Below, in pieces: positions 19,394 to 26,114 of a stretch of 64,000 bases of DNA (the first letter of the stretch is position 1; each line of letters begins with the position of its first letter). The notes below the pieces were generated by a model that had not been told where the DNA came from, did no database searches, and saw only the letters and a program-made list of their open reading frames with translations. The stretch comes from Grimontia sedimenti (lineage in GTDB: Bacteria > Pseudomonadota > Gammaproteobacteria > Enterobacterales > Vibrionaceae), in contig NZ_JAALDL010000002.1 in assembly GCF_011045095.1 (NCBI RefSeq), forward strand, positions 62,001 through 126,000, read 5' to 3'. Both the position numbers and the translations under genes were made by a program.

Positions 19394-21070
19394 TCAGTTG
19401 TGGTTTAACCAGTTTTTAAGCTTATTTATTAAGGATGTGTGACGGGTCTCACCGTGATGAAAAACATCAATTCTCTGGGCGATTTTGCCGAGAAGTGTCT
19501 CAGTTTCAACACCATCTTCTTCATCACGGCTAAATGGTAAGCCCGTGATCAGTGGGAAAGCTTCCTCAACGTGTTCTACAGCCCAAATGTGGAAGTTTCC
19601 GTCGCGAATAGCTTCAGTGACTTCTTTACTCAGGCACAGCGCGTTGAGGTTGGTCTTCGGCAAGATAACACCTTGATCACCTGTCAGACCTCTATGCTCA
19701 CAGATGTGATAGAAGCCTTCGATTTTCTCGTTGATGCCGCCAACGGCCTGTACACGGCCGAATTGGTCAACAGCACCTGTGATGGCGATGCTTTGATTAA
19801 TTGGGGTTTGGGACAAGGCACTGACAAACGCACAAAGCTCAGCAAGGGAAGCACTGTCACCGTCTACTTCGCAGTAAGACTGTTCGAATACAATAGAAGC
19901 TGAATATGGCAGCGGCTCGTCTAAGTCCAGCGCAGCGCTAACGAACGCCTGCATGATCATCATCCCTTTGGCGTGTATGTTGCCACCGAGTTCTGCTTTA
20001 CGCTCAACATCGGCAATATCGCCGTCACCGAAATGAACCACACAGGAAATACGCGCGGGCTCGCCGTAAGCCATCGGGTGCCCGGGCATTTCAATCACTG
20101 TTAGGCCGTTTACCTGACCAATGTGTTCGCCACGGGTATCAATGAATACCTGACCTTTGTGGATGTCATCAACAGCACGTAGTGGCAGGTAAGACTCCCT
20201 GAAGTATTTGGCTTCGATGGCAGCTTCAACATCTGCTGCCACAATGGTCTCGCCAGTACTTTGGTAGTCAGCTTCACGCAACAAGGTTTGTGTCCAGAGC
20301 GGGCAGAGCGGCAATCTTTCCTGATCTTCGGTATATCTCGAACCAGCCTGCATCACACGTTGAGCGGCTTCTGGATCGAGAGGCTTGATACCGAAAGCTT
20401 GTTGATGGCCTTTTAGCACCGACAGGTAGGTACCAACGTTCTCTTCAGTCAGATACATGTCCTGTTCGAATTCGGTGTAGCTCGCCAAACCATGTAATTC
20501 AGGTTCGCCAGCTTCAAAGTCAGACATCAATGCGCGATCGCCAACAACGATAACTCTGACGGAAATTTCTGAAGGTGGTGGTAGCTCGCAGTAAACATCA
20601 GGCTTTGCGCTTTTCCAGCCCAGTTTGTTCGTTGACAGCAGGGACTTCAACCGGCTCCAAACGTTGGGTTGAGCAAGAATGCAGCCAAGAGAAATGAGAA
20701 GCACGCCGCCATTTGCTTGATGGAGAAGACCATTCACCGTTCGTGACGTTGTCACATCTGGGTTGTTCGGATACACTGCGCCAAACAGCTGAACTTCATC
20801 GATATTCTCTGCGATGACCACAGGCATATCATCTGACGGTAGCGCCGCTTTCGTCATGTTCTCGAGCAATTTCAGGTAGTCATAAACATCTGGTGCCGTC
20901 ACCAGAAGAAGACGCGGGAAGTGATGCTCATGAACGAGACGTTCAATGCTGCTTTTTAATCTCGGTTGCAATGCACAAGGAGAGGTCGCTTCGATAGCGG
21001 CGTATTGACGAATGTGCGCTTCAACATGAGAAAACTGCGGCACGACGGACTGCCAGGAAACTTCTTGCAT
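19394..21070 (-). CDS. Lon-like (LonH/YcbZ) protease-family ATP-binding protein
   Basis: This homologue of E. coli YcbZ has a degenerate N-terminal AAA+ region and a C-terminal Lon (S16) protease domain. The serine of the Ser-Lys dyad is in SYCEVDGDSASLAELCA and the lysine in GGINEKIEGFY. FPGHP..YGEPARISCVVHFGDG is also conserved in this subfamily. The Walker A motif is not recognisable, so ATP use is doubtful. I chose the ATG at 21070 (MQEVSWQSVVP), which aligns with the YcbZ start. It lacks a clear Shine-Dalgarno, and an in-frame TTG at 21136 would add 22 residues. The fabA–lonH–matP order matches E. coli. Its substrate is unknown. Confidence 0.9.
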   Translation of the reverse strand: MQEVSWQSVVPQFSHVEAHIRQYAAIEATSPCALQPRLKSSIERLVHEHHFPRLLLVTAPDVYDYLKLLENMTKAALPSDDMPVVIAENIDEVQLFGAVYPNNPDVTTSRTVNGLLHQANGGVLLISLGCILAQPNVWSRLKSLLSTNKLGWKSAKPDVYCELPPPSEISVRVIVVGDRALMSDFEAGEPELHGLASYTEFEQDMYLTEENVGTYLSVLKGHQQAFGIKPLDPEAAQRVMQAGSRYTEDQERLPLCPLWTQTLLREADYQSTGETIVAADVEAAIEAKYFRESYLPLRAVDDIHKGQVFIDTRGEHIGQVNGLTVIEMPGHPMAYGEPARISCVVHFGDGDIADVERKAELGGNIHAKGMMIMQAFVSAALDLDEPLPYSASIVFEQSYCEVDGDSASLAELCAFVSALSQTPINQSIAITGAVDQFGRVQAVGGINEKIEGFYHICEHRGLTGDQGVILPKTNLNALCLSKEVTEAIRDGNFHIWAVEHVEEAFPLITGLPFSRDEEDGVETETLLGKIAQRIDVFHHGETRHTSLINKLKNWLNHN

Positions 21071-21332
21071 ACGTTTGGGTATCAACTTTTTCAGTGTATT
21101 AATTACCGATGAGTATAAATGAATACGCTCCTTCAAAGTAGCGAAGATAACCAGTTGTCGGTGTTAAAGAAACGAAGTGAATAGAGCCTGGATACAAAAG
21201 GGTTCAGTTTTGATATATGAATAGAAAAGATCAAAGAGATACGCAGAGTTAATTTGATTAAAAAGTAAACTGCTGTTACGCTGTCACTGTATTTCACATT
21301 TATTTTGCTCTCAACCAAATAAAACTCGAATT

Positions 21333-21782
21333 ATGAAATATCAACAACTTGAAAACCTCGAAGCCGGATGGAAATGGAGCTATCTGGTCAAAAAGCATAA
21401 AGAAGGTGCGAACGTTACACGCTATGTCGACACCAGCGAGGTCGAAGCCGCAGTAAAATCTCTGTTAGCGCTCGAACACGAGCCGACAAAAGTGATCGAA
21501 TGGATCGGCGAGCACATGTCTTCAGAGCTTGATACCAAGCTTAAGCAGGCGATTCGTGCGAAGCGTAAGCGTCACTTCAATGCTGAACAAGAACACACGC
21601 GTAAAAAGTCGATTGACCTGGACTTCCGAGTTTGGGAAAAATTGTCTTTGAAAGCGCAGGAACTCGATGCGACGCTCTCGGACACGATTGAATACCTGAT
21701 TGGTGAAGCCAACCGTTCCCAGAATGCTAACAAGAAAGTAGATGCGCTGAAGAAGGATTTGAGTAGTTTGCTCGACATGTAA
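21333..21782 (+). CDS. matP: Macrodomain Ter protein MatP
   Basis: MatP binds matS sites and organises the chromosomal terminus region, also linking it to the divisome through ZapB. The 149-residue protein begins MKYQQLENLEAGWKWSYLVKKH and contains RAKRKRHFNAEQEHTRKKSIDL, the hallmark of MatP's ribbon-helix-helix DNA-binding region, followed by a C-terminal coiled coil. It diverges from lonH as in E. coli. Its presence with zapC nearby fits a terminus-proximal location, although I did not find a matS site by eye. Confidence 0.97.
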   Translation: MKYQQLENLEAGWKWSYLVKKHKEGANVTRYVDTSEVEAAVKSLLALEHEPTKVIEWIGEHMSSELDTKLKQAIRAKRKRHFNAEQEHTRKKSIDLDFRVWEKLSLKAQELDATLSDTIEYLIGEANRSQNANKKVDALKKDLSSLLDM

Positions 21783-21791
21783 GGAGTCTGC

Positions 21792-22082
21792 ATGGCGTAC
21801 TTTCTCGCAGCCAGCTTTATCGCTTTATTCGCTTATCTTTTGGTTGACCGTCCTATTATTCTTATCAAGTTTAAGGACGGTCAGCTTGTTAATAAGAAAG
21901 GGAAAATTCCTCATGGTTTTCTTCATGACTGTGAAGAAATCAACAAGCGAACGCCTTTCAGCGGCACAATCAAGGTGTATCGAAACCGTTTTAATCCTGC
22001 CAAGCTGGTTCTATCGAAAGATATAGACCACAAAGTGCAACAACGTATCCGCAACGTTTTCCCACACAAGTCATTTAAATAA
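21792..22082 (+). CDS. DUF3634 family small membrane protein
   Basis: This 96-residue protein has one N-terminal membrane helix (AYFLAASFIALFAYLLV) and a cytoplasmic basic domain containing TPFSGTIKVYRNR and QQRIRNVFPHKSFK. I recognise this as DUF3634, a Vibrionaceae/Shewanella family of unknown function usually found next to matP. It starts 9 bp after the matP stop with AAGGAG upstream, so it is probably cotranscribed with matP. Confidence 0.75.
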   Translation: MAYFLAASFIALFAYLLVDRPIILIKFKDGQLVNKKGKIPHGFLHDCEEINKRTPFSGTIKVYRNRFNPAKLVLSKDIDHKVQQRIRNVFPHKSFK

Positions 22083-22099
22083 CCATCGTTTAAGTCGCC

Positions 22100-22504
22100 A
22101 TGTCATCTGTTGAACCCATTGCATTTCGTCTTACCAGAGGCGCAGATCTCAAGCAGTCCATACTCGATGCAGTCAAAATGCACCACATCCAAGCTGGCTG
22201 TGTTGCATCGCTGGTGGGGTGTCTGTCTGAACTAAAAATTCGGGTGGCGGATGGAAAATCTACACTGAGCAAAATCGAGCCTTTCGAAATCCTTTCTGTT
22301 TCAGGCACGCTCACGCCAGAGCATGTTCATCTACATATCTCGGTCGCGGATAAACAGGGCGCTGTGATCGGCGGGCACATGATGGAAGGCTGTATTGTCA
22401 GTCACACCGCGGAAGTGTGTTTACTGAAGTTTGCTGGTTACGGGTTCAGTCGAGAGCATGATCCCGATACTGGCTACACCGAGCTGGTGGTGAGCAAAGA
22501 TTAA
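22100..22504 (+). CDS. PPC (DUF296) domain protein
   Basis: This is a 134-residue single-domain protein of the plant-and-prokaryote conserved (PPC, DUF296) family. Features are FRLTRGADLKQSI, AGCVASLVGCLSELKIR, SVSGTLTPEHVHLHISVAD with the clustered histidines that bind metal in structures, and GGHMMEGCIVSHTAEV. Members form trimers; some bind DNA but most bacterial ones have no assigned role. It lies 17 bp after the DUF3634 gene and ends the matP operon before a terminator. Confidence 0.88.
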   Translation: MSSVEPIAFRLTRGADLKQSILDAVKMHHIQAGCVASLVGCLSELKIRVADGKSTLSKIEPFEILSVSGTLTPEHVHLHISVADKQGAVIGGHMMEGCIVSHTAEVCLLKFAGYGFSREHDPDTGYTELVVSKD

Positions 22505-22511
22505 ACACAAG

Positions 22512-22540
22512 AACGGGTGCCTAAAAAGCGTCCGTTTTTG
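22512..22540 (+). terminator. Rho-independent terminator of the matP operon
   Basis: AACGGGTGC (22512–22520) pairs with GCGTCCGTT (22528–22536) through two G-U pairs around CTAAAAA, followed by TTTTG. Confidence 0.8.
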
Positions 22541-22693
22541 TATTCGCGCAGTTTTACGTCTTTTATTCATTGAATTGAATGACTTATCACTAAAGTGAAA
22601 AATTTCCCGAGGGAAATAAAATAGTTTATGCGTAAGTATTCGTTATTGTGAATTTACCTTTTTAATTTCATAACCTTACCAGAAGTTTATTGC

Positions 22694-24289
22694 TCAAATT
22701 TTCTTCAATTCCTTCCAAGAAACCCCAAACTTTGCCAGATACTTTTGAAGCCTCGCCGAGTCGTTAGACTGAACCTTTTTCGTGCGACTGATATTGAACA
22801 ATTCTCGTCCCGCAGACGCCATCGAATCATGTCGGTCACATACACTCAACACATAGTTAAGCTGGTGCGCGTCAAAGGTATCCAAATCCTCCCTGACTTC
22901 GTCATCTAACAGAGAAAGATATGAACTGGTAGTTTCATTGGAGGAGTCGCTCCACATACCAGAGAGACGCGCTATTTCCTCGTCTACATCTTCAACCGCG
23001 ATCCTTGATGAATCGGCCAATGTGCCTAGTCGAGTGACTGCAGAGCTTAAGTCACGGAAGTTACTGTTCCAGGTGGCCTGATGAGAGAGTGCAAAGGAGA
23101 GAAATTTGTCGCGCGCTTCTTTGTTGAAGCGGATGCGATCACCATGTTTCTCGGCGAAGGCCATTACTTCATAATCCAGATTAGGCTCAATATCCTCTTT
23201 GCGGTCTTTTAGCCCAGGAAGTGGATACGTCCACAAGTTAATTCTCGCCAGCAAATCCTCACGAAATACGCCCTCTATGACCATGGCTTTCAAATCTCGG
23301 TTTGTACCAGCGATGAGCTGAAAATCGCTGTGTGCGTCCTTGTCGCTGCCAACAGGGTGAAACCGTTTGTATTCGATGGCATGAAGCAACATAGCTTGCT
23401 CCTCAAGCCCAAGCTCGCCAATTTCATCCAGAAACAGTAGCCCTTTGTCGGCGGCGCGCAGAAAACCTCCACGCGCCGCAGAAGCGCCCGTGAAAGCACC
23501 TTTGGTATGTCCAAACAGCGCCGCCATCGCATTCATGCCTTTAAGCGTTGCACAGTTCACAGTGACAAGTTCCCCCTTGAGCAAGGCGCGGCGCTTTTTG
23601 AGCTGATAGATGCGTTGAGCGAGTTGGCTTTTCCCTGCACCTGTTGGGCCGGTAAGCAGGATAGGGGCAGTGGAGCGAATCGCGACCTTTTCTATCTGCG
23701 AAATCATCCGGTTGAAGGCTTCATTGCGTGTTTCTATGCCGCCTTTCAGAAAGGTTTCGTCTTCAATTCGTGCATTATCAAAGCGCGTGGCGAGCTGGTC
23801 ATAGCGGGACAGATCCAGATCGATAATCTGCACACGGCCAATGGTCTTATTTTCCTTGGTCAGATCTGGCGCAGACTGGATTAGCTTCCCCGGAAAGTGA
23901 CGACTCTCCGTCAGCAGGTAGCTACAAATCTGTGCCACGTGAGTGCCCGTTGTGATGTGGAAAAGGTAATCATGATTATCGATGTCGAAATCCATCGCTT
24001 CACAAAAGTCATAAAGCTTGGCGTATACCTCTTCAAAATCCCAAGGATCGGCGAAGTTCATCTGGCATAAGGCAACACTTGTGTCTGGCGAGACGGATTC
24101 GATATCAACGGCAACGTTATTCGCAAGGCGCTTGGAATGGTTGTCATGCAGTAAATAAAGCGTGTCGATAGGCAGGTTCTCTTGTTGAACCAATCCGACA
24201 TTTGGTCTCCAGCGCGTCCATCTATCAACCCGTTTTCCAATTCTGTCTAACTGTGTGCCCAAAAGGCTGACAACAATCGTTTTCTTCAT
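22694..24289 (-). CDS. rtcR: RtcR, sigma-54 activator of RNA-repair genes (CARF domain)
   Basis: RtcR activates the sigma-54 promoter of rtc RNA-repair operons. Its N-terminal CARF domain (about 1–180, with DYLFHITTGTHVAQICSYLL) inhibits the protein until ligand binds. In Salmonella the family responds to tRNA fragments with cyclic-phosphate ends. The AAA+ domain (about 180–430) has Walker A GPTGAGKS, the sigma-54 contact loop GAFTGA and Walker B LLFLDEIGEL. The C-terminus is a helix-turn-helix. I start at ATG 24289 (MKKTIVVSLLGT), which aligns with E. coli RtcR; two upstream in-frame starts (24301 and 24307) add only four to six residues. It diverges from the leader–slipin–rtcB operon it should control. 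Confidence 0.96.
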   Translation of the reverse strand: MKKTIVVSLLGTQLDRIGKRVDRWTRWRPNVGLVQQENLPIDTLYLLHDNHSKRLANNVAVDIESVSPDTSVALCQMNFADPWDFEEVYAKLYDFCEAMDFDIDNHDYLFHITTGTHVAQICSYLLTESRHFPGKLIQSAPDLTKENKTIGRVQIIDLDLSRYDQLATRFDNARIEDETFLKGGIETRNEAFNRMISQIEKVAIRSTAPILLTGPTGAGKSQLAQRIYQLKKRRALLKGELVTVNCATLKGMNAMAALFGHTKGAFTGASAARGGFLRAADKGLLFLDEIGELGLEEQAMLLHAIEYKRFHPVGSDKDAHSDFQLIAGTNRDLKAMVIEGVFREDLLARINLWTYPLPGLKDRKEDIEPNLDYEVMAFAEKHGDRIRFNKEARDKFLSFALSHQATWNSNFRDLSSAVTRLGTLADSSRIAVEDVDEEIARLSGMWSDSSNETTSSYLSLLDDEVREDLDTFDAHQLNYVLSVCDRHDSMASAGRELFNISRTKKVQSNDSARLQKYLAKFGVSWKELKKI

Positions 24290-24309
24290 CACTGCATTCA
24301 TATCCAAAA

Positions 24310-24325
24310 AGATATATCCATATCT
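24310..24325. promoter_or_regulatory. Inverted repeat between rtcR and its target, candidate RtcR enhancer
   Basis: AGATAT–ATCC–ATATCT lies about 130 bp upstream of the sigma-54-like element, a normal distance for an upstream activating sequence. The region is AT-rich, so chance occurrence is possible. Confidence 0.3.
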
Positions 24326-24445
24326 ATAAGTATCGAAAATGTGAATATATATAGCAATGGAAATGGCGACTGATAATCGACTGAAAATATTTTAATTCAA
24401 TAAAAACAATGAAATAGAAATTAATTCTTACTCTTCTTTTGAAAC

Positions 24446-24461
24446 TGGCACGTGACTTGGA
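24446..24461 (+). promoter_or_regulatory. Sigma-54-like promoter of the tRNA-like RNA–slipin–rtcB operon
   Basis: TGGCACGTGACTTGGA matches the sigma-54 consensus TGGCAC-N5-TTGCA except that the -12 dinucleotide GC is GG. The -24 half is perfect and the spacing correct. Transcription should start near 24472, which is exactly where the first foldable RNA module begins. Confidence 0.7.
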
Positions 24462-24471
24462 ATAACAAGTT

Positions 24472-24590
24472 CGTGGTTAGCGGCGTGTGGTTCTGAATAC
24501 CACCCCGGTGCACCTCACACTGTGAATGTGTATACCAACCACGCTTCCCCTGGGAGGGAGCAGGAAACTGCCGAGGGTTCGATTCCCTAA
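24472..24590 (+). ncRNA. Structured leader RNA module 1 with terminal T-arm (Y-RNA-like?)
   Basis: A closing helix CGTGGTT (24472–24478) / AACCACG (24537–24543) encloses two hairpins: GTGGT–7-nt loop–ACCAC (24487–24503), and a longer one between GGT at 24507 and ACC at 24536. Then follow CTTCC/GGGAG (24544–24560, 7-nt loop), GCAG-GAAA-CTGC with a GNRA tetraloop (24560–24571), and a tRNA T-arm AGGG–TTCGATT–CCCT (24574–24588). There is no partner for an acceptor stem. A three-way junction joined to a tRNA-like T-arm recalls bacterial Y RNAs, which occur in RNA-repair operons of other species. The assignment is inference. Confidence 0.55.
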
Positions 24591-24594
24591 AAAT

Positions 24595-24666
24595 CACTAG
24601 ATAGCTGAACGGTATAGCGGCGGACATGTTCCGTGTATGCGGGTTCGATTCCCGCTCTAGTCACCT
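24595..24666 (+). ncRNA. tRNA-like RNA 2 with 5-nt anticodon loop
   Basis: This folds as a cloverleaf. The 7-nt acceptor CACTAGA pairs with TCTAGTC with only the first pair (C·C) missing. U8 and A9 follow, then the D-arm GCTG–AACGGTA–TAGC containing GG. The anticodon arm is GCGGA–CATGT–TCCGT with a 5-nt loop, the variable loop is GTAT, and the T-arm is GCGGG–TTCGATT–CCCGC. The 3' end is A-CCT rather than N-CCA. A normal tRNA has a 7-nt anticodon loop with U33; here there is none, so decoding is unlikely. It directly abuts the next unit. Confidence 0.8.
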
Positions 24667-24740
24667 TAACTGATAGTTCAATTGGTAGAACGGCGAAATT
24701 AATTCGTATGTCGTGGGTTCGATTCCCACTCAGATAGCCA
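24667..24740 (+). ncRNA. tRNA-like RNA 3 with 5-nt anticodon loop and encoded CCA
   Basis: The acceptor TAACTGA / TCAGATA pairs with a single A·A mismatch. U8 and A9 are present. The D-arm is GTTC–AATTGGTA–GAAC (4 perfect pairs, GG present). The anticodon arm is GCGAA–ATTAA–TTCGT with a 5-nt loop, and the variable loop is ATGTC. The T-arm GTGGG–TTCGATT–CCCAC is perfect. The discriminator is G, followed by encoded CCA (24738–24740). Every tRNA landmark except a 7-nt anticodon loop is present: 74 nt instead of 76. The reverse strand shows ORFs that are only shadows of the T-arms. Confidence 0.82.
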
Positions 24741-24757
24741 AAAGTAATGGAAACACG

Positions 24758-24880
24758 GAAACGAACGGAGCAACCAATGAGATGAAGACGCAACAGCGCA
24801 GAGGGGTAAAGCAGGCAGGAAGCTCCCTTTACCAAGAGCGACAGTTGCCACTGCATCTTCACGCTGTGTCCTTTCGTTTC
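24758..24880 (+). other. Folded 3' part of the slipin–rtcB leader
   Basis: GAAACGAA (24758–24765) pairs perfectly with TTCGTTTC (24873–24880). Nested inside are ACAGCG (24793–24798) / CGCTGT (24862–24867), GGTAAAG (24805–24811) / CTTTACC (24827–24833) and CAGT-TGCC-ACTG (24842–24853). This gives a long-range domain of about 120 nt ending 23 nt before the slipin ATG. It contains no convincing ORF. It could be a fourth RNA unit or a control element for slipin translation. Confidence 0.55.
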
Positions 24881-24903
24881 TCACTTAACCAAGGAAAAAA
24901 ATT

Positions 24904-26058
24904 ATGTTTCGTAAAACCATCAAAATTGCAGAAAACGAACGCGCACTGGTTTTTCAAAACCAGAAACTAACCCAAGTGCTTATGCCGGGTTTACACAAAA
25001 TTTGGGACATGAAAGACGACGTTGAATTCGAAGTTTTCGATATCGACGAGCTGTATTTCTCCCAGAAAAACGGAGAGCGTTTATACCAAGGCTCTGCATC
25101 GTTGAAGGAGCACATCCAACACGAGAAACTTCAGGATACAGAAGTAGGTATGTTGTATCTTGATGGCATGTTGCGTGGTGTGGTGGCACCGGGAGAGCGT
25201 CTGTTTATGTGGAAAGATGCCGGTGACATCCGATTGGATCGTATCGACATTGCAGACACACCGCTGGTGGAAGATAAGACGCTGTATTTGATCAACAAAG
25301 CCGGTGTGAACCTGGCAACGCGATTGATCCGCAGTGAATCGACAGTCGCAGTGAAACCCGTAGCGGTGGCGACAGTGAAAAACAGCCATGTTGGTCTGCT
25401 GTATATCGACGGTAAGTTGTCGGAAAAACTGTCTCCGGGCACTTATGGCTATTGGCAGTTCAACCGTGAGTTTCAGTTGAAAAGCTATGACACGCGCACC
25501 CAGATTCTGGAAGTGTCAGGTCAGGAAATCATGACCAAAGACCGCGTTAGCCTGCGCATCAACTTAACCGCCAACATCCGCATCTTGGATGCTGAAACAG
25601 CAGCTAGCAGCGTGGATGATGTCGAGCAATACGCCTACAAACTGCTGCAGTTAGCGCTGCGAGAAGCCATTGGCACCAAAGCGTTGGACGATTTGCTGCT
25701 GGATAAGCTCTACGTGGGTGAAACCGTGAAAGAGCTGGTGGCAGAAAACTTGAAAGCAGTCGGTGTCGAGTTAGGCAACGTGGGTATGAAAGACATCATT
25801 TTACCGGGTGAAATCAAAGCGATTCTCAACCAGGTCGTTGAAGCGCAAAAAGCGGCAGAGGCCAACGTGATCAAACGTCGTGAAGAAACGGCAGCGACAC
25901 GAAGCCTGCACAACACCGCCAAAGTGATGGAAAACAACCCAACACTGATGCGCCTGAAAGAGCTGGAAGCACTTGAAAAAGTGGCGGACAAAATCAGCAA
26001 CCTCAACGTCTACGGTGGTCTGGAAGGACTCATGAAAGGCGTGGTGAAAATGACATAG
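24904..26058 (+). CDS. Slipin-family SPFH (Band 7) protein of the RNA-repair operon
   Basis: This 384-residue protein has an N-terminal region with two similar segments (ENERALVFQNQKLTQVLMPG and KNSHVGLLYIDGKLSEKLSPG). A Band-7/SPFH core follows (about 190–310, with EIMTKDRVSLRINLTANIRI and EAIGTKALDDLLLDK), then a coiled-coil end (QKAAEANVIKRREETAATRS). Unlike classical slipins it shows no N-terminal hydrophobic hairpin. Slipin genes have been noted beside rtcB in other bacteria, but their role in RNA repair is unknown. AAGGAAAAAAATT precedes the ATG. A long hairpin separates it from rtcB. Confidence 0.88.
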   Translation: MFRKTIKIAENERALVFQNQKLTQVLMPGLHKIWDMKDDVEFEVFDIDELYFSQKNGERLYQGSASLKEHIQHEKLQDTEVGMLYLDGMLRGVVAPGERLFMWKDAGDIRLDRIDIADTPLVEDKTLYLINKAGVNLATRLIRSESTVAVKPVAVATVKNSHVGLLYIDGKLSEKLSPGTYGYWQFNREFQLKSYDTRTQILEVSGQEIMTKDRVSLRINLTANIRILDAETAASSVDDVEQYAYKLLQLALREAIGTKALDDLLLDKLYVGETVKELVAENLKAVGVELGNVGMKDIILPGEIKAILNQVVEAQKAAEANVIKRREETAATRSLHNTAKVMENNPTLMRLKELEALEKVADKISNLNVYGGLEGLMKGVVKMT

Positions 26059-26061
26059 AAA

Positions 26062-26098
26062 ACGCGTCTTGCCGTGAAGCAAATACGGTAAGGCGCGT
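26062..26098 (+). other. 14-bp intercistronic hairpin between slipin and rtcB
   Basis: ACGCGTCTTGCCGT (26062–26075) pairs along its whole length with ACGGTAAGGCGCGT (26085–26098), with two G-U pairs and a 9-nt loop GAAGCAAAT. No T run follows, so it is not a normal terminator. An RNA processing or stabilising site is plausible. Confidence 0.75.
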
Positions 26099-26114
26099 CA
26101 TCAAGGAAAGCACA

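Noticed and set aside
22090-22314. Antisense ORFs over the PPC-domain gene and similar shadows elsewhere
   Set aside because: They mirror a well-supported gene on the other strand and have no independent coding signals.
24595-24740. Ordinary functional tRNA genes
   Set aside because: Anticodon arms are 15 nt instead of 17 and lack U33; the first unit has no CCA and a C·C first pair. They cannot be given an amino-acid identity.
24587-24884. Minus-strand ORFs across the rtcB leader
   Set aside because: They are reverse reads of the tRNA-like T-arms and D-arms (typical ESNPRH/GFEPR-like shadow peptides); the RNA folds explain the region better.
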